A stretch of 64,000 bases of DNA, from NCBI GenBank assembly GCA_002305415.1, contig DBQX01000046.1, forward strand, positions 1 to 64,000, in the 5' to 3' direction. This DNA comes from Actinomycetales bacterium UBA1383 (lineage in GTDB: Bacteria > Actinomycetota > Actinomycetes > Actinomycetales > Actinomycetaceae). This document shows positions 17,255 to 27,588 of this stretch, piece by piece. Every line of letters starts with the position of its first letter. Position 1 is the first letter of the stretch. A program made the translations under genes and the position numbers. The notes under the pieces were generated by a model. That model did not search any database. It was not told the DNA's origin and saw only the letters and a program-made list of their open reading frames with translations.

Positions 17255-19517
17255 TGCGGTAGGCATCGAAGACGCCGTCAATGCGCCGCACCGCGGCCAT
17301 GAGGTGGCCGAGGTGATCGGTGTCCGCCATCTCGAAGGTGAACCGCAGAGTCGCGAGCCGGTCGCGGGACGTCGTCGACGTCGCCGACAGGATGTTGACG
17401 TGGTTGTCCGAGAGCACGCGGGTCACCTCTGAGAGCAGGCCCGTCCGGTCGAGTGCCTCCACCTGGATCTGTACGAGGAAGACCCCCGAGCCCTCCTTGC
17501 TCCAGCGGACCGGGATGATGCGCTCCGGCTCGTTCTGGAGCTGCTCCACGTTGCCACAGTCCTGGCGGTGGACCGAGATGCCGGACCCACGTGTGATGAA
17601 CCCGATGATCGGGTCGCCGGGGACCGGGGTGCAGCATCGCGCCACCTTGACCCAGACGTCGGTGGCACTCATGCCCTCCACGATGATGCCCGGGTCGGTG
17701 CCCTGCCGGCGGCTCTGCCGCCGGGTACCGGGGATCGTGGCCTCCGCCAGGTCCTCCTCGGCGCCGGCGTCGCCTCCCACCATGCGCACGAGGCGGGAGA
17801 CGATCGTGCTCGCGGCGATGTGGTTCTCGCCGATCTCGGCGTAGAGCGCTGCCACGTCGGCGAGACGCATCTCGTCGGCGAGGGCGGTGAGGGACTCGTG
17901 GTTCATCAACCGCTGGATCGGGAGGTTCTGCTTGCGCATCGCGCGGGCGAGCTGCGCCTTGCCGGCCTCGATCGCCTCCTCGCGGCGCTCCTTGGTGAAC
18001 CAGGCGCGGATCTTGTTCCGTGCTCGTGGCGAGGCGACGAAGGTCAGCCAGTCGCGGGACGGGCCGGCGCCCTCGGCCTTGGACGTGAAGACCTCGACGG
18101 TGTCGCCGTTCTCCAGCTTCGAGTCCAGCGGCACGAGCTTGCCGTTCACGCGGGCGCCCACCGTCCGGTGGCCGACCTCCGTGTGGACGGCGTAGGCGAA
18201 GTCGACGGGCGTGGCGCCGCTGGGCAGGGTGATGACGTCGCCCTTGGGGGTGAAGACGTACACCTGGGTGCCGGCCATCTCGTAGCGCAGCGAGTCCAGG
18301 AACTCCGCCGGGTCCGCCATCTCGTTCTGCCAGTCGACGAGCTGGCGGAGCCAGGTCATCTCCTTGACGTCGCCCGGATCGACCTTCTGGGACTTGCTCG
18401 GGTTCTCCTTGTACTTCCAGTGGGCCGCGACGCCGTACTCCGCGCGCCGGTGCTGGTCATGGGTGCGGATCTGGATCTCGACCGGTCGCCCGCCGGGTCC
18501 GAGCACCGTCGTGTGCAACGACTGGTACATGTTGAACTTCGGCATCGCGATGTAGTCCTTGAACCGCCCCGGCAACGGGCGCCAGCGCGCGTGCATGATC
18601 CCGAGGGCGCCGTAGCAGTCCCGGACGGTGTCGACCAGCACCCGGACCCCGACGAGGTCGTAGATGTCGTCGAAGTCCCGGCCCCGCATGATCATCTTCT
18701 GGTAGATCGAGTAGTAGTGCTTGGGCCGGCCCGTCACCGTGCAGCGGATGCCCGCCTCCGCGAGGTCGTGCTCGATCTGCGACCGGATGGTCGCGAGGTA
18801 GGTCTCCCGGGCCGGGGCGCGCTCGGCCACCAGGTGCACGATCTCGTCGTAGACCTTCGGGTAGAGCGTCTGGAACGAGATGTCCTCCAGCTCCCACTTG
18901 ATGGTGTTCATGCCGAGCCGGTGGGCGAGCGGCGCGTAGATCTCGAGGGTCTCCCGCGCCTTCCGCGCCGCCGATTCGCCCGAGACGTACTTCCACGTCC
19001 GCGCATTGTGCAGACGGTCGGCCAGCTTGATCACGAGGACGCGGATGTCGCGTGACATCGCGACGATCATCTTCCGGACGGTCTCCGCCTGGGCGGCATC
19101 ACCGTAGGTGACCTTGTCGAGCTTCGTGACGCCGTCCACGAGGTTGGCGATCTCGTCGCCGAACTCCGCGCGGAGCTTCGCCAGCGGGTAGCCGGTGTCC
19201 TCGACGGTGTCGTGCAGCAAAGCGGCCGCCAGGGTCGGGGGCATCATGCCGAGTTCGGCGAGGATCGTCGCGACAGCCACGGGGTGCGTGATGTACGGGT
19301 CGCCGCTCCGTCGCTTCTGACCGCTGTGGGCCCGCTCTGCGATCTCGTACGCCTTCAGGATGACGCTGATGTCGGCCTTCGGATGGTTGGCCCAGAGCGC
19401 GGAGATGAGCGGCTCGATGGCGAGGGGGACCTGGTGGGCGCGCGCGCCGAACCGCATCAGCCTCGTCAGCATGCTGGGCCCGGGGGCATCCATCTCAACC
19501 CGAAGGTCGTCCGCCAT
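17211..19517 (-). CDS. rel: Bifunctional (p)ppGpp synthetase/hydrolase Rel
   Basis: A 768-residue RelA/SpoT homologue that makes and degrades the stringent-response alarmone. The HD hydrolase domain is complete, with HDTVED at 102-107. The synthetase domain carries RFKD at 318-321, the basic form found in bifunctional enzymes. A TGS domain ([19 protein letters not shown]) and a C-terminal ACT domain ([20 protein letters not shown]) follow. The ATG at 19517 lies six bases after TACCAT, so it is probably leaderless with its own promoter 48 bases downstream of apt. The neighbours apt and DUF349 match other actinobacteria. Confidence 0.96.
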   Translation of the reverse strand: MADDLRVEMDAPGPSMLTRLMRFGARAHQVPLAIEPLISALWANHPKADISVILKAYEIAERAHSGQKRRSGDPYITHPVAVATILAELGMMPPTLAAALLHDTVEDTGYPLAKLRAEFGDEIANLVDGVTKLDKVTYGDAAQAETVRKMIVAMSRDIRVLVIKLADRLHNARTWKYVSGESAARKARETLEIYAPLAHRLGMNTIKWELEDISFQTLYPKVYDEIVHLVAERAPARETYLATIRSQIEHDLAEAGIRCTVTGRPKHYYSIYQKMIMRGRDFDDIYDLVGVRVLVDTVRDCYGALGIMHARWRPLPGRFKDYIAMPKFNMYQSLHTTVLGPGGRPVEIQIRTHDQHRRAEYGVAAHWKYKENPSKSQKVDPGDVKEMTWLRQLVDWQNEMADPAEFLDSLRYEMAGTQVYVFTPKGDVITLPSGATPVDFAYAVHTEVGHRTVGARVNGKLVPLDSKLENGDTVEVFTSKAEGAGPSRDWLTFVASPRARNKIRAWFTKERREEAIEAGKAQLARAMRKQNLPIQRLMNHESLTALADEMRLADVAALYAEIGENHIAASTIVSRLVRMVGGDAGAEEDLAEATIPGTRRQSRRQGTDPGIIVEGMSATDVWVKVARCCTPVPGDPIIGFITRGSGISVHRQDCGNVEQLQNEPERIIPVRWSKEGSGVFLVQIQVEALDRTGLLSEVTRVLSDNHVNILSATSTTSRDRLATLRFTFEMADTDHLGHLMAAVRRIDGVFDAYRITGNRKRQPATPST

Positions 19518-19565
19518 TGGACCATGGTACGACCACGGTCCGGCGTCCCGCGCCTTCCGGGCGGT

Positions 19566-20102
19566 TCAGTAGGCGAGGACCGACTCCACGGTGTAGCCCG
19601 CCAGACGGTCCCGGCCAGCCAGGTCCGTGAGCTCCATCAGCATCGCGAGTCCGACGACGACCCCGCCGGCCTGTTCCACGAGCTGCACGGACGCACGCGC
19701 CGTCCCCCCGGTGGCGAGCACGTCATCGATGATCAGGACGCGCTGTCCCTCGTGGATCGAATCCGGCCGCAACTCCATCCGCGCGGTGCCGTACTCGAGC
19801 GCGTAGTCCACACCGATCACGGGACCGGGAAGCTTGCCGGCCTTGCGGACGGTGATCATCCCGACCCCCAGGTGGAGCGCGAGGGGCGCCGCGAGGATGA
19901 ATCCCCGGGACTCCAGGCCGGCGACGGCGTCGACCTGGCCCTCGTAGTGCTCCGCAAGCGCATCGATGAGCGCTCCGAAGGCGGGGCCGTTGGCGAGCAA
20001 CGGGGTGATGTCACGGAAGAGGACACCCGGGCTCGGGTAGTCCGGGATCTCGCGGATGTTCTCCCGGACGATGTCTGCCAGGTCGGTGAGCGGATGGGTC
20101 AT
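19566..20102 (-). CDS. apt: Adenine phosphoribosyltransferase
   Basis: A 178-residue purine-salvage enzyme converting adenine and PRPP to AMP. The PRPP loop reads VLIIDDVLATGGTA, and the N-terminal IREIPDYPSPGVLFRDITPLL is the family hallmark. The ATG overlaps the secF stop by four bases (ATGA), so it is the last gene of yajC-secD-secF-apt. Proximity to rel links purine salvage to the alarmone gene, as in many actinobacteria. Confidence 0.96.
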   Translation of the reverse strand: MTHPLTDLADIVRENIREIPDYPSPGVLFRDITPLLANGPAFGALIDALAEHYEGQVDAVAGLESRGFILAAPLALHLGVGMITVRKAGKLPGPVIGVDYALEYGTARMELRPDSIHEGQRVLIIDDVLATGGTARASVQLVEQAGGVVVGLAMLMELTDLAGRDRLAGYTVESVLAY

Positions 20103-21196
20103 CGTTGATCTCGCTTCCTGCGCTTCGGCTGCGCTGCCTGCCCGAGGTGGCCCCCGGGAATCACGGTGGTGCCCAGCACCGTCGCGGCCATCAGGTCGGA
20201 GGTACCCTCCCCGCGGGCCGCACGCTCGGCCCGGTTGCGGAGGACGCGACCGGTGTGGTTGCGGACCTTGTCCTCGCGCGTCCGCAGCGTCACGAGCAGG
20301 GGCGTCGCGATGAAGATCGAGGAGTAGGTGGACACGATCATGCCGATGAAGAGGGCGAGGGCGATGTCCCGCAGGGTCCCGGCGCCGAGCAGGATGGTGC
20401 CGACGAAGAGGATCGAGGCGACTGGCAGGACACCCACCACCGAGGTGTTGATGGACCGGACGAGGGTCTGGTTGACGGCCAGGTTGGCCGCCTCCGCGTA
20501 GGTGACCCGGTCCTGGTCGAAGATGCGCGCGGTGTTCTCCCGCACCTTGTCGAACACGACGACGGTGTCGTACAGGGAGTAGCCGAGGATGGTGAGGAAG
20601 CCGATCACGCTGGCGGGCGTGACCTCGAAGCCCACCAGCGCGTACAGGCCGACCGTGACGATCACGTCATGGATGAGCGCCGTGACGGCGGCGGCGGACA
20701 TCTTCCAGGTCCGGAAGTACGCGGCCATTACCACGGAGACGAGGACCAGGAAGATCACGAGGCCCTGGAGCGCCTTGTTGGTGACGTCCTGGCCCCACGT
20801 GGGCCCGATGAAGGTCGACGTCACGTTCGTGAGCTCGATGTCGTAGGCCTCCGCCAGGGCGGAGCGCACGGTCGCCACCTGCTCGGCGTCCATCTCGGTC
20901 GTCTGGATCCGGAGCGAGTTCGAGCCCACCGTGGTGATGCGCGCCGCCTCGGTGATGCCCTGCTGGGCGAGCACCTCACGGGCCGCATCCCCCGAGGTGT
21001 TCGCGACGTTCGAGAGGGTGAACTCCGAACCTCCCCGGAACTCGATGCCGGGGTTGATGCCCTTGAAGCCGAGGATGGCAAGGGACAGGACGATCATCGT
21101 GGCAGCGACGGCGTACCACACCCTGCTGCGGCCGACGATGTCGTAGGACCTGGCCCCGGTGTAGAGCTCGTTCCCGAATCTCGTGAAGCTCGGCAT
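20099..21196 (-). CDS. secF: Protein translocase subunit SecF
   Basis: A 365-residue accessory subunit of the Sec translocon, which uses proton motive force to help pull secreted proteins across the membrane. It has membrane segment 1 at about 27-46, an external domain containing GIEFRGGSEF, and five further segments at 130-300. The family motif lies around VTPASVIGFLTILGYSLYDTVVVFDKVREN. The ATG overlaps the secD stop by one base (TGATG) and the gene overlaps apt by four. A basic C-terminal tail ends KRRKRDQR. Confidence 0.95.
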   Translation of the reverse strand: MPSFTRFGNELYTGARSYDIVGRSRVWYAVAATMIVLSLAILGFKGINPGIEFRGGSEFTLSNVANTSGDAAREVLAQQGITEAARITTVGSNSLRIQTTEMDAEQVATVRSALAEAYDIELTNVTSTFIGPTWGQDVTNKALQGLVIFLVLVSVVMAAYFRTWKMSAAAVTALIHDVIVTVGLYALVGFEVTPASVIGFLTILGYSLYDTVVVFDKVRENTARIFDQDRVTYAEAANLAVNQTLVRSINTSVVGVLPVASILFVGTILLGAGTLRDIALALFIGMIVSTYSSIFIATPLLVTLRTREDKVRNHTGRVLRNRAERAARGEGTSDLMAATVLGTTVIPGGHLGQAAQPKRRKRDQR

Positions 21197-22998
21197 CAGT
21201 CCTCCCCGCCAGTCGACGCGTGGGCCTTCTCCGCCTCGCGGGCCTCGGCGGCCCTGCGCTCCGCGATCGTCATGCCTGTCCGGGGGGTGTCCCCCGCGGG
21301 AACGGTCCGCTTGGCGAAGGATCCCCGGCCCCGGTACGTCGCGCGGCTCGCGCCCAGGTGCTCAGGGTCGAGGCCGGACCAGCGCGCGCCCTCGCCGAAG
21401 AAGCGCATCCGCGTCAGCAACTGCATCACGGGGTGGGTGAAGGCGGTGACGACCAGCAGGTCCACCACCGTGGTCAGGCCGAGGGTGAACGCGAATCCTC
21501 GCACGCCGCCCACCGCGAGGAAGTAGAGCACGAAGGCCGCGAGGAAGTTCACCGCGTCGGACACGATGATGGTCCGGCGTGCGCGCAGCCAGCCGTACTC
21601 GACCGCGTCAGCGAGGGCCCGTCCCTCCCGCACCTCGTCCCGGATGCGCTCGAAGTAGACGATGAACGAGTCGGCGGTGATGCCGATCGCCACGATGAGG
21701 CCCGCGACGCCCGCGAGCGACAGCCGGTAGCCGGTGGTCCAACCGAGGAGCGTGATGGTGAGGTAGGTGAGCAGGGCGGCGACCATGAGGCTCGCCGCGG
21801 TCACCAGCGCGAGGGCGTGGTACTGGAACAGCATGTAGATGAGCACCAGCCCCAGGCCGATCAAGCCGGCCAGGATGCCGCGCTCGAGCTGCTCGAGACC
21901 GAGGGTGGCGGAGATCTGCTCCTCGCTCTGCACCTCGAAGTTCAGCGGCAGCGACCCGAAGTTGAGCTGGTTGGCGAGGGTGGCGGCGGACTCGCGGGTG
22001 AAGGATCCGCTGATCTGCGCCTCGCCGTTCAGGATGGGTGTGTTGACCACCGGCGCGGACACGACGAGTCCATCAAGCACGATGGCGAACTGGTTCTGCG
22101 GGGAGGGGAGGTCGATGAGGCGCTGCGTGGCGTCGGCGAACGCGGCACGGCCGTCGCTGTCGAAGCTCATCGTCACGATCCAGTTGTTCGTGGTGGCGCC
22201 GGTGCTGGTCGTCTCGAGCCCCGAGGCGGCCGAGGTGATCTGGGTACCCTCGACGTCGGCTGGGCCCAGCACGTACTTCGCGCTCCCGTCCCCGGCGCAC
22301 GCGATCACGGCCTCGTCCGCCGCCCGCGTGTCGCCGCCCGCGAGGTTCCCGGGATCGGTGCAGTCGAGGACGTAGAACTCGAACGCGAGCTGCTCGGTGA
22401 ACCAGAGCTGCGAGGAGTTGTCGGGCGGGGTCGCGGCAGGTTCCGCCGAGATCGTGCCGTCCTGGTCCAGGTCCGCGGCGGTGCGTGCGGCGGCCTCGAT
22501 CTCCTCCGGGGTGGGGGGTGCGGTCGGCTCCGCCGACGGGTCCGTCAGCGTCGGATCCCCCGTGTCCGGGTTCAGCTGGGCCTCGAGCGCGGCGGGATCG
22601 ATCGGGGTCGGCGCACCCACGAGGATGACGGGCCGGAAGCGCAGCTGGGCGGACTGCCGCACGAGGTCGAGGGTCGCCTGGTCCGGCTGGCCGGGCAGCG
22701 CGACGACGATGTTCTGCTGGCCCTGGCGGGTGATCTCCGCCTCGGCGACGCCCGACGCGTCGACACGCTGGCGGATGATCTCGATGGCCTGGGCGATGTC
22801 CTCCTCACTCACCTCCGAGCCGTCGACCGTCCGGGGGGTCAGGATGAGCTGGGTACCGCCCTCGAGGTCGAGCGCGAGCTTGGGGGTCAGGCTCGCGTCG
22901 GACACGCGTGCGCCGACGACGAGCGCGACGATCAGGACGACGATGACGACGAGGAGCCCGGTGAGCGGGCGCCATGGTCGGATGCGGGGCGCGGCCAT
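21196..22998 (-). CDS. secD: Protein translocase subunit SecD
   Basis: A 600-residue partner of SecF. Membrane segment 1 lies at about 12-31, followed by KLALDLEGGTQLIL, the large external P1 domain, and five membrane segments from about 380 on, with the SecD signature around AGVAGLIVAIGITADSFIVYFERIRDE. The P1 domain carries an acidic, Pro-rich insert at about 130-200 that includes a calcium-loop-like DLDQDGTIS at 176-184. The insert region varies in actinobacterial SecD. The gene starts 21 bases after yajC. Confidence 0.94.
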   Translation of the reverse strand: MAAPRIRPWRPLTGLLVVIVVLIVALVVGARVSDASLTPKLALDLEGGTQLILTPRTVDGSEVSEEDIAQAIEIIRQRVDASGVAEAEITRQGQQNIVVALPGQPDQATLDLVRQSAQLRFRPVILVGAPTPIDPAALEAQLNPDTGDPTLTDPSAEPTAPPTPEEIEAAARTAADLDQDGTISAEPAATPPDNSSQLWFTEQLAFEFYVLDCTDPGNLAGGDTRAADEAVIACAGDGSAKYVLGPADVEGTQITSAASGLETTSTGATTNNWIVTMSFDSDGRAAFADATQRLIDLPSPQNQFAIVLDGLVVSAPVVNTPILNGEAQISGSFTRESAATLANQLNFGSLPLNFEVQSEEQISATLGLEQLERGILAGLIGLGLVLIYMLFQYHALALVTAASLMVAALLTYLTITLLGWTTGYRLSLAGVAGLIVAIGITADSFIVYFERIRDEVREGRALADAVEYGWLRARRTIIVSDAVNFLAAFVLYFLAVGGVRGFAFTLGLTTVVDLLVVTAFTHPVMQLLTRMRFFGEGARWSGLDPEHLGASRATYRGRGSFAKRTVPAGDTPRTGMTIAERRAAEAREAEKAHASTGGED

Positions 22999-23019
22999 GG
23001 TCGGGGCCTTCGGGGGCTG

Positions 23020-23361
23020 CTACGCGCGCCCGGGCTGGCCCTGGGAGCCGGCCTCGTCGCCGGTGTTCTCGGCCGGCTCCTCGTCGGCCTGCACCGCGAA
23101 GGGCGGGTCACCGAGACCCGCGATGGAGTTCTTGTGCCAGATCGTCTCGACCCCGGAGGGCGACTCGAGGGTCACCGCGTCACCGTCGACGTCGACGATC
23201 CTCCCGTAGAAGCCGGAGTGGGTACGCACATGGTTCCCGACCTGGACGGCCGCGAGGCGCTGGTTCTGCAGCTCCGCGTTCTTCTTCTTGCCGAACCAGT
23301 TCATCGCCAGGAACAGCAGGAGCATGAAGATCAGCATCAACAGGAAGGGGTCCACGTCCAC
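23020..23361 (-). CDS. yajC: Preprotein translocase subunit YajC
   Basis: A 113-residue single-span membrane protein of the SecDF-YajC complex. The N-terminal membrane segment is PFLLMLIFMLLLFLAMNWFG, followed by the basic KKK stop and the conserved VGNHVRTHSGFYGRIVDVDGD domain, then an acidic tail. The GTG at 23361 lies six bases after GAGGAG. It is the first gene of yajC-secD-secF-apt, with its own promoter in the 82-base gap after ruvB. Confidence 0.93.
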   Translation of the reverse strand: MDVDPFLLMLIFMLLLFLAMNWFGKKKNAELQNQRLAAVQVGNHVRTHSGFYGRIVDVDGDAVTLESPSGVETIWHKNSIAGLGDPPFAVQADEEPAENTGDEAGSQGQPGRA

Positions 23362-23394
23362 GGTTCACTCCTCGACAGTCTCTGGTCCTCGGTC

Positions 23395-23424
23395 ATTGTA
23401 GGTGATGCGGCAGGGGCGGCCGAA
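23395..23424 (-). promoter_or_regulatory. Promoter of yajC-secD-secF-apt
   Basis: TACAAT (23400-23395 on minus) is a near-perfect -10. TTCGGC (23424-23419) lies 18 bases upstream. The predicted start is near 23388, giving a leader of about 27 bases with the GAGGAG site at 23368-23373. Confidence 0.55.
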
Positions 23425-23443
23425 CCGCCGTCCGGACAAGGCC

Positions 23444-24463
23444 TCATGTGAAGAGCAGACCCTCCGCCGGCGGGCGCATCCCCACGTGGGCGAAACCGGC
23501 AGGGGTGGCGACCCGGCCACGGGGAGTCCTGCTCATGAGGCCCTCGCGCACCAGGAAGGGCTCGACGACGGTCTCCACCGTCTCCGGCTCCTCGCTCACC
23601 GACGCCGCGAGGGTCCCGAGGCCCACCGGACCACCGGCGAAGCGACGGCAGAGGGCCGTGAGCACTGCCTGGTCCAGGCGGTCCAGCCCCCGCCGGTCGA
23701 CGTCGAACAGCTCCAGGGCCCCGCGGGCGGCGGCGAGGTCCAGGCGGCCCGTCCCGCGGACCTCGGCCCAGTCCTGGACGCGCCGCAGGAGCCGGTTGGC
23801 GATCCGGGGAGTACCCCGGGAGCGCGACGCCAGCTCGGCCGCGGCGTCCGACTCGAGGGGGACGCCGAGGAGGTGGGCCGAGCGCCGCAGCACCTGCTCG
23901 ATCTCGCCGTCGGAGTAGAACTCCAGGTGCCCGGTCAGTCCGAACCGGTCGCGCAGCGGTGCGGGAAGCAGGCCGACGCGGGTGGTCGCCCCCACCACGG
24001 TGAAACGGGGCAGGGACAGCGGGATCGAGGTCGCACCGGGCCCCTTGCCCACCACCACGTCGACCCGGAAGTCCTCCATCGCAAGGTACAGCATCTCCTC
24101 CGCGGCCCGCGCGAGCCGGTGGATCTCGTCGATGAAGAGCACGTCGGCCTCCTGCAGCGAGGACAGGATTGCCGCGAGGTCCCCGGCGTGCTGGATGGCC
24201 GGGCCCGAGGTGAGGCGCAACGACCCCGAGCTCTCCGCCGCCACGATCATCGCCAGCGTGGTCTTCCCGAGCCCGGGCGGGCCGGAGAGCAACACGTGGT
24301 CGGGAGCGGCGCCGCGGGCGCGCGCTGCCTGCAGCACGAGGGAGAGCTGGTCCCGCAGCTTCTGCTGCCCGATGAACTCGGCGAGGACGCGCGGCCGGAG
24401 CGCTGCCTCGACAGCCCGCTCGGACTCCTGCGCCCCGGGGTCGATGATCCGTTCCTCAGCCAC
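23444..24463 (-). CDS. ruvB: Holliday junction branch-migration helicase RuvB
   Basis: A 339-residue AAA+ motor that drives branch migration with RuvA. Walker [10 protein letters not shown] lies at 61-69, Walker B near 115 in [10 protein letters not shown], sensor 1 is VGATTR, and the arginine finger region is LRDRFGL. A winged-helix C-terminal domain ends near [15 protein letters not shown]. The GTG start at 24463 overlaps the ruvA stop by eight bases. It is the last gene of the PrsW-to-ruvB chain. Confidence 0.96.
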   Translation of the reverse strand: MAEERIIDPGAQESERAVEAALRPRVLAEFIGQQKLRDQLSLVLQAARARGAAPDHVLLSGPPGLGKTTLAMIVAAESSGSLRLTSGPAIQHAGDLAAILSSLQEADVLFIDEIHRLARAAEEMLYLAMEDFRVDVVVGKGPGATSIPLSLPRFTVVGATTRVGLLPAPLRDRFGLTGHLEFYSDGEIEQVLRRSAHLLGVPLESDAAAELASRSRGTPRIANRLLRRVQDWAEVRGTGRLDLAAARGALELFDVDRRGLDRLDQAVLTALCRRFAGGPVGLGTLAASVSEEPETVETVVEPFLVREGLMSRTPRGRVATPAGFAHVGMRPPAEGLLFT

Positions 24464-25040
24464 GGCCGGCCGCCAGGTGCTGGAGTGCGGCGCGCAGGAC
24501 CTCGGCCCGGCTCCGTCCCTCGCCGCTCACCGCCGCCACCGCGGCGGCGGCGTCGCGCTGCGGCCACCCCAGGGACACCAGGGCCGCCACGATGTCCTCG
24601 TCGGGGCCCGCGGCCGGCACCTCGGGTACCTCGCCATGCGGCTCCCCCAGCTTGCCGGCCAGTTCGAGGACGAGGCGCTGCGCCACCTTCCTGCCGATCC
24701 CGGGCACGCGCTGCAGGACGCCGAGGTCCTCCCCGCGGATTGCGCGCCGCAGCTCGTCCGGGGTGAGGACCGCGAGGATCGACATGGCGAGCCGGGGCCC
24801 GATCCCCGTCACCGTCTGCACCGCCAGGAAGACCTCCCGCTCGTCGTCGTCCCGGAAGCCGTAAAGAGTCAGCGAGTCGTCCCGGACGACGAGGGTGGTC
24901 GCGAGCCGCGCGACCTCCCCCACGCGCAGGTGCGCGAGCGTGGTGGGGGTGGCGAGGCAGGCGAAGCCCACACCGCCGGCCTCGAGGACCACGTGGTCCA
25001 GCCCGAGCGATGCCACGGAGCCGCGGAGCGAGGCGATCAC
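24456..25040 (-). CDS. ruvA: Holliday junction DNA-binding protein RuvA
   Basis: A 194-residue tetrameric junction-binding protein. It has an N-terminal OB domain ([13 protein letters not shown]), helix-hairpin-helix segments ([13 protein letters not shown] and [16 protein letters not shown]) and a C-terminal RuvB-contacting domain from about 145 ([11 protein letters not shown]). The GTG at 25040 follows GGGAGGAG. It starts 34 bases after ruvC and overlaps ruvB. Confidence 0.96.
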   Translation of the reverse strand: MIASLRGSVASLGLDHVVLEAGGVGFACLATPTTLAHLRVGEVARLATTLVVRDDSLTLYGFRDDDEREVFLAVQTVTGIGPRLAMSILAVLTPDELRRAIRGEDLGVLQRVPGIGRKVAQRLVLELAGKLGEPHGEVPEVPAAGPDEDIVAALVSLGWPQRDAAAAVAAVSGEGRSRAEVLRAALQHLAAGRG

Positions 25041-25074
25041 TGAGTCTCCTCCCTAGAACAGGTGTACGAGGAGA

Positions 25075-25650
25075 CTAACGCAGGTAGTCGCCCCGGGAGG
25101 CGTTGGCAGGGCGGCGTGCCGCGCGTTCCGCCTCCGCCCACGCCCGCTGTGCGGGAGTCTGCGACGTCGCGCCCGTCGTCGGGCCGCCCTGGCGCCACGA
25201 GTGGCAGATCGCAAGGGCGAGGGCGTCCGCGGCATCGGCGGGCCGCGGCGCCTCGGTGAGGCCAAGCACCCGGGCGACCATGTGCTGCACCTGGGCCTTC
25301 GGGGCATTGCCGTAACCCGTCACCGCCGCCTTCACCTCGGACGGCGTGTGGAGGCCCACCGGGATCCCGTGGCGGGCGGCGGCGACCATGGCGAGGCCGG
25401 CCACCTGCGCCACACCCATGACGGTCGGGACGTTGTGCTGGGCGAACGCCCGCTCGATGGCGACGACGTCCGGACCGTAGCGCTCGATCCACTCCTCCAC
25501 GCCTGTGGCGATCCGCATGAGCCGCTGGTCCGCGGCATCCCCGGCATCGGTCCGGATGACCCCCACGGCGACGAGGACGGGGGGACGACCGGCGTCGATG
25601 ACGCCGACGCCACAGCGGGTCAGGCCGGGATCGATGCCCAGGACGCGCAT
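25075..25650 (-). CDS. ruvC: Holliday junction resolvase RuvC
   Basis: A 191-residue endonuclease that cuts Holliday junctions. The four acidic catalytic residues are in place: D7 (GIDPGL), E66 (VAIERAF), D139 and D142 (ADAADALA). The ATG overlaps the yebC stop by one base (TGATG). The tail of about 40 residues after the catalytic core is basic and unconserved. Confidence 0.96.
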   Translation of the reverse strand: MRVLGIDPGLTRCGVGVIDAGRPPVLVAVGVIRTDAGDAADQRLMRIATGVEEWIERYGPDVVAIERAFAQHNVPTVMGVAQVAGLAMVAAARHGIPVGLHTPSEVKAAVTGYGNAPKAQVQHMVARVLGLTEAPRPADAADALALAICHSWRQGGPTTGATSQTPAQRAWAEAERAARRPANASRGDYLR

Positions 25651-26411
25651 CAGAGGTCGTCGTCGAGCGCGGCGAGCACCTCGTCGGACGCGGTGAAGTT
25701 CGCGTAGACGTTCTGCACGTCGTCGGAGTCCTCGAGCGCGTCGATGAGTTTCATGATCCGCCGCGCCCCCTCGACGTCGACCTCGATCTCGGTCGCCGCC
25801 ACGAACTGGGCCTCGGCGGACTCGTAGTCGAGTCCCGCCTCCTGGAGCGCGCTCCGAACGGCCACGAGGTCGCCGGCCTCGGAGCGGATCTCGAAGGCCT
25901 CCCCGACGTCCTCGACCTCCTCGGCGCCCGCCTCGAGGACCGCCGCGAGCACGTCATCCTCCGTCAGCCCGCCGGTCTTCGGCACCACGACGACGCCCTT
26001 GCGCGAGAAGAGGTAGGAGACAGACCCCGCGTCCGCCATCGAGCCGCCGTTGCGCGTGAAGGCCACCCGCACCTCGGAGGCCGCCCGGTTGCGGTTGTCG
26101 GTGAGGCACTCCACCAGCACGGCGATCCCGCCCGGTCCGTAGCCCTCGTACATGATGCTCTGGTAGTCCGCCCCGCCGGCCTCGGCCCCGGAGCCACGCT
26201 TGACCGCCCGGTCGATGTTGTCGGCCGGCACTGAGTTCTTCTTCGCCTTCTGGATCGCGTCATACAGGGTCGGGTTGCCGGCGGGGTCCCCGCCACCGGT
26301 GCGCGCCGCGACCTCGATGTTCTTGATGAGGCGCGCGAACAGCTTGCCGCGCTTCGCGTCGATCGCTGCCTTCTTGTGCTTGGTGGTCGCCCATTTCGAG
26401 TGGCCGGACAT
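25650..26411 (-). CDS. yebC: YebC/PmpR-family protein (TACO1)
   Basis: A 253-residue protein with the family start [23 protein letters not shown] and three domains. The family has been described as a transcription regulator and, more recently, as a factor helping ribosomes through proline-rich stretches. The ATG overlaps the pdxT stop by one base (TGATG) and the gene leads into ruvC, an order shared with M. tuberculosis. Confidence 0.95.
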   Translation of the reverse strand: MSGHSKWATTKHKKAAIDAKRGKLFARLIKNIEVAARTGGGDPAGNPTLYDAIQKAKKNSVPADNIDRAVKRGSGAEAGGADYQSIMYEGYGPGGIAVLVECLTDNRNRAASEVRVAFTRNGGSMADAGSVSYLFSRKGVVVVPKTGGLTEDDVLAAVLEAGAEEVEDVGEAFEIRSEAGDLVAVRSALQEAGLDYESAEAQFVAATEIEVDVEGARRIMKLIDALEDSDDVQNVYANFTASDEVLAALDDDL

Positions 26412-27031
26412 CAGGTTCTCCTCGTGTTGTTACCGCTCGCCATCTGCACGAAGTGGGCGTGCATCCGATTGTCCGCGCCCAGCTCCGGGTGGAACGACGT
26501 TGCCAGCAGGGTGCCTTCCTGGACTGCCACGATCCTACCGGTGCTCTCCCCCGCCCTCGCCGCGACCCGCGCCAGCACCCGGACACGGGGCCCCACCTGC
26601 TCCACCCAGGGTGCCCTGATGAAGACGGCCCGGAACGGCGCGGGCCCGAACCCGGCGACGTGGATGTCGGCCTCGAACGAGTCCACCTGGCGTCCGAAGG
26701 CGTTGCGGCGCACCGTCATGTCGATGCCGCCGAGTGTGCGCTGGTCCTCCCGGCCGCCGATCACCCGCTCGGCGAGGAGGATCATCCCCGCGCACGAGCC
26801 GTAGACCGGCAGTCCCCGGGCGATGCGCTCCCGGAGCGGCTCGAACAGCCCGAAGGCGCGCAACAGCTTGTCGATCGTGGTGGACTCCCCGCCCGGCAGG
26901 ATCAGCCCGTCGACGGCGTCGAGCTCGCCCAGCCGCCGCACGGGCACGCCGCGGGCCCCCACGGACTCGAGGGCGGCCACGTGCTCGCGGACGTCGCCCT
27001 GGAGGGCGAGGACGCCGATGGTCACCGTCAT
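26411..27031 (-). CDS. pdxT: Pyridoxal 5'-phosphate synthase glutaminase subunit PdxT
   Basis: A 206-residue class I glutamine amidotransferase that feeds ammonia to PdxS for vitamin B6 synthesis. GGES lies at 48-51, the nucleophile is C80 in YGSCAGMI, and the catalytic pair is H181 and E183 in SFHPELG. The ATG at 27031 overlaps the NUDIX stop by four bases (ATGA). A longer upstream frame exists but has no family similarity. Confidence 0.95.
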   Translation of the reverse strand: MTVTIGVLALQGDVREHVAALESVGARGVPVRRLGELDAVDGLILPGGESTTIDKLLRAFGLFEPLRERIARGLPVYGSCAGMILLAERVIGGREDQRTLGGIDMTVRRNAFGRQVDSFEADIHVAGFGPAPFRAVFIRAPWVEQVGPRVRVLARVAARAGESTGRIVAVQEGTLLATSFHPELGADNRMHAHFVQMASGNNTRRT

Positions 27032-27588
27032 CGGGCGTCCCCCTCGGCCGGCGGCGAGGTCCTGGTGTCCTCCCGCGCCAGCTCCCGCACCGTCCCGTCC
27101 CACCCGGCCAGGAGCGCGGCCGCGAACGCCGGCAGCTCCTCCGGGAACAGCTCCCCGTCGAGCGCGGCGATCGCGTCCACGGCGACCCACAACTGCTCCA
27201 GCATGAAGAGGCGCTCCGCGTCGCTCCACCCCGAGTCGTCCAGTCTGCCGCCCGGGATCCGCGCCACGAAGAAGACCTCGTCCTGCCGCACCCACTCGCG
27301 CGCGAAGTCGAAGATGGCCGACCTCCGGGCGACGGGTCCCTCGAGGTCGCCGGGCGAGACCACGATGCCCGTCTCCTCGGCCAGCTCCCGCACCGCGGCG
27401 GCACGCGGGTCCTCACCCGTGCGGATCCCGCCGCCCGGCGTGAACCACCAGTGCCGCGACGGTTCGTCGATGTCATGCCCGCGCTGCAGAAGCACCCGCC
27501 CGGCGCCGTCGAAGACGAGGACGCGCGCCCCGTGCCGGTGCAGCAGCCCGTCGGGTCCGCGCACCCACTCGTCGGAGAAGTAGCTCAC
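27028..27588 (-). CDS. NUDIX hydrolase within the PLP synthase operon
   Basis: A 186-residue hydrolase of nucleoside-diphosphate-linked substrates. The Nudix box is complete: GGIRTGE, then seven residues, then [12 protein letters not shown] at 27588 is preferred because it overlaps the pdxS stop by four bases (GTGA); GTG at 27591 is an alternative one codon longer. It sits exactly between pdxS and pdxT with four-base overlaps on both sides, so the three are translationally coupled. Substrate unknown. An ADP-ribose-type activity would release ribose 5-phosphate, a PdxS substrate, but that is speculation. Confidence 0.85.
   Translation of the reverse strand: MSYFSDEWVRGPDGLLHRHGARVLVFDGAGRVLLQRGHDIDEPSRHWWFTPGGGIRTGEDPRAAAVRELAEETGIVVSPGDLEGPVARRSAIFDFAREWVRQDEVFFVARIPGGRLDDSGWSDAERLFMLEQLWVAVDAIAALDGELFPEELPAFAAALLAGWDGTVRELAREDTRTSPPAEGDAR

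Noticed and set aside
14837..17281. An 814-codon open frame opposite the DUF349 gene
   Set aside because: It runs antisense to the DUF349 repeats and coiled coils and has low-complexity Leu/Gly/Arg content.
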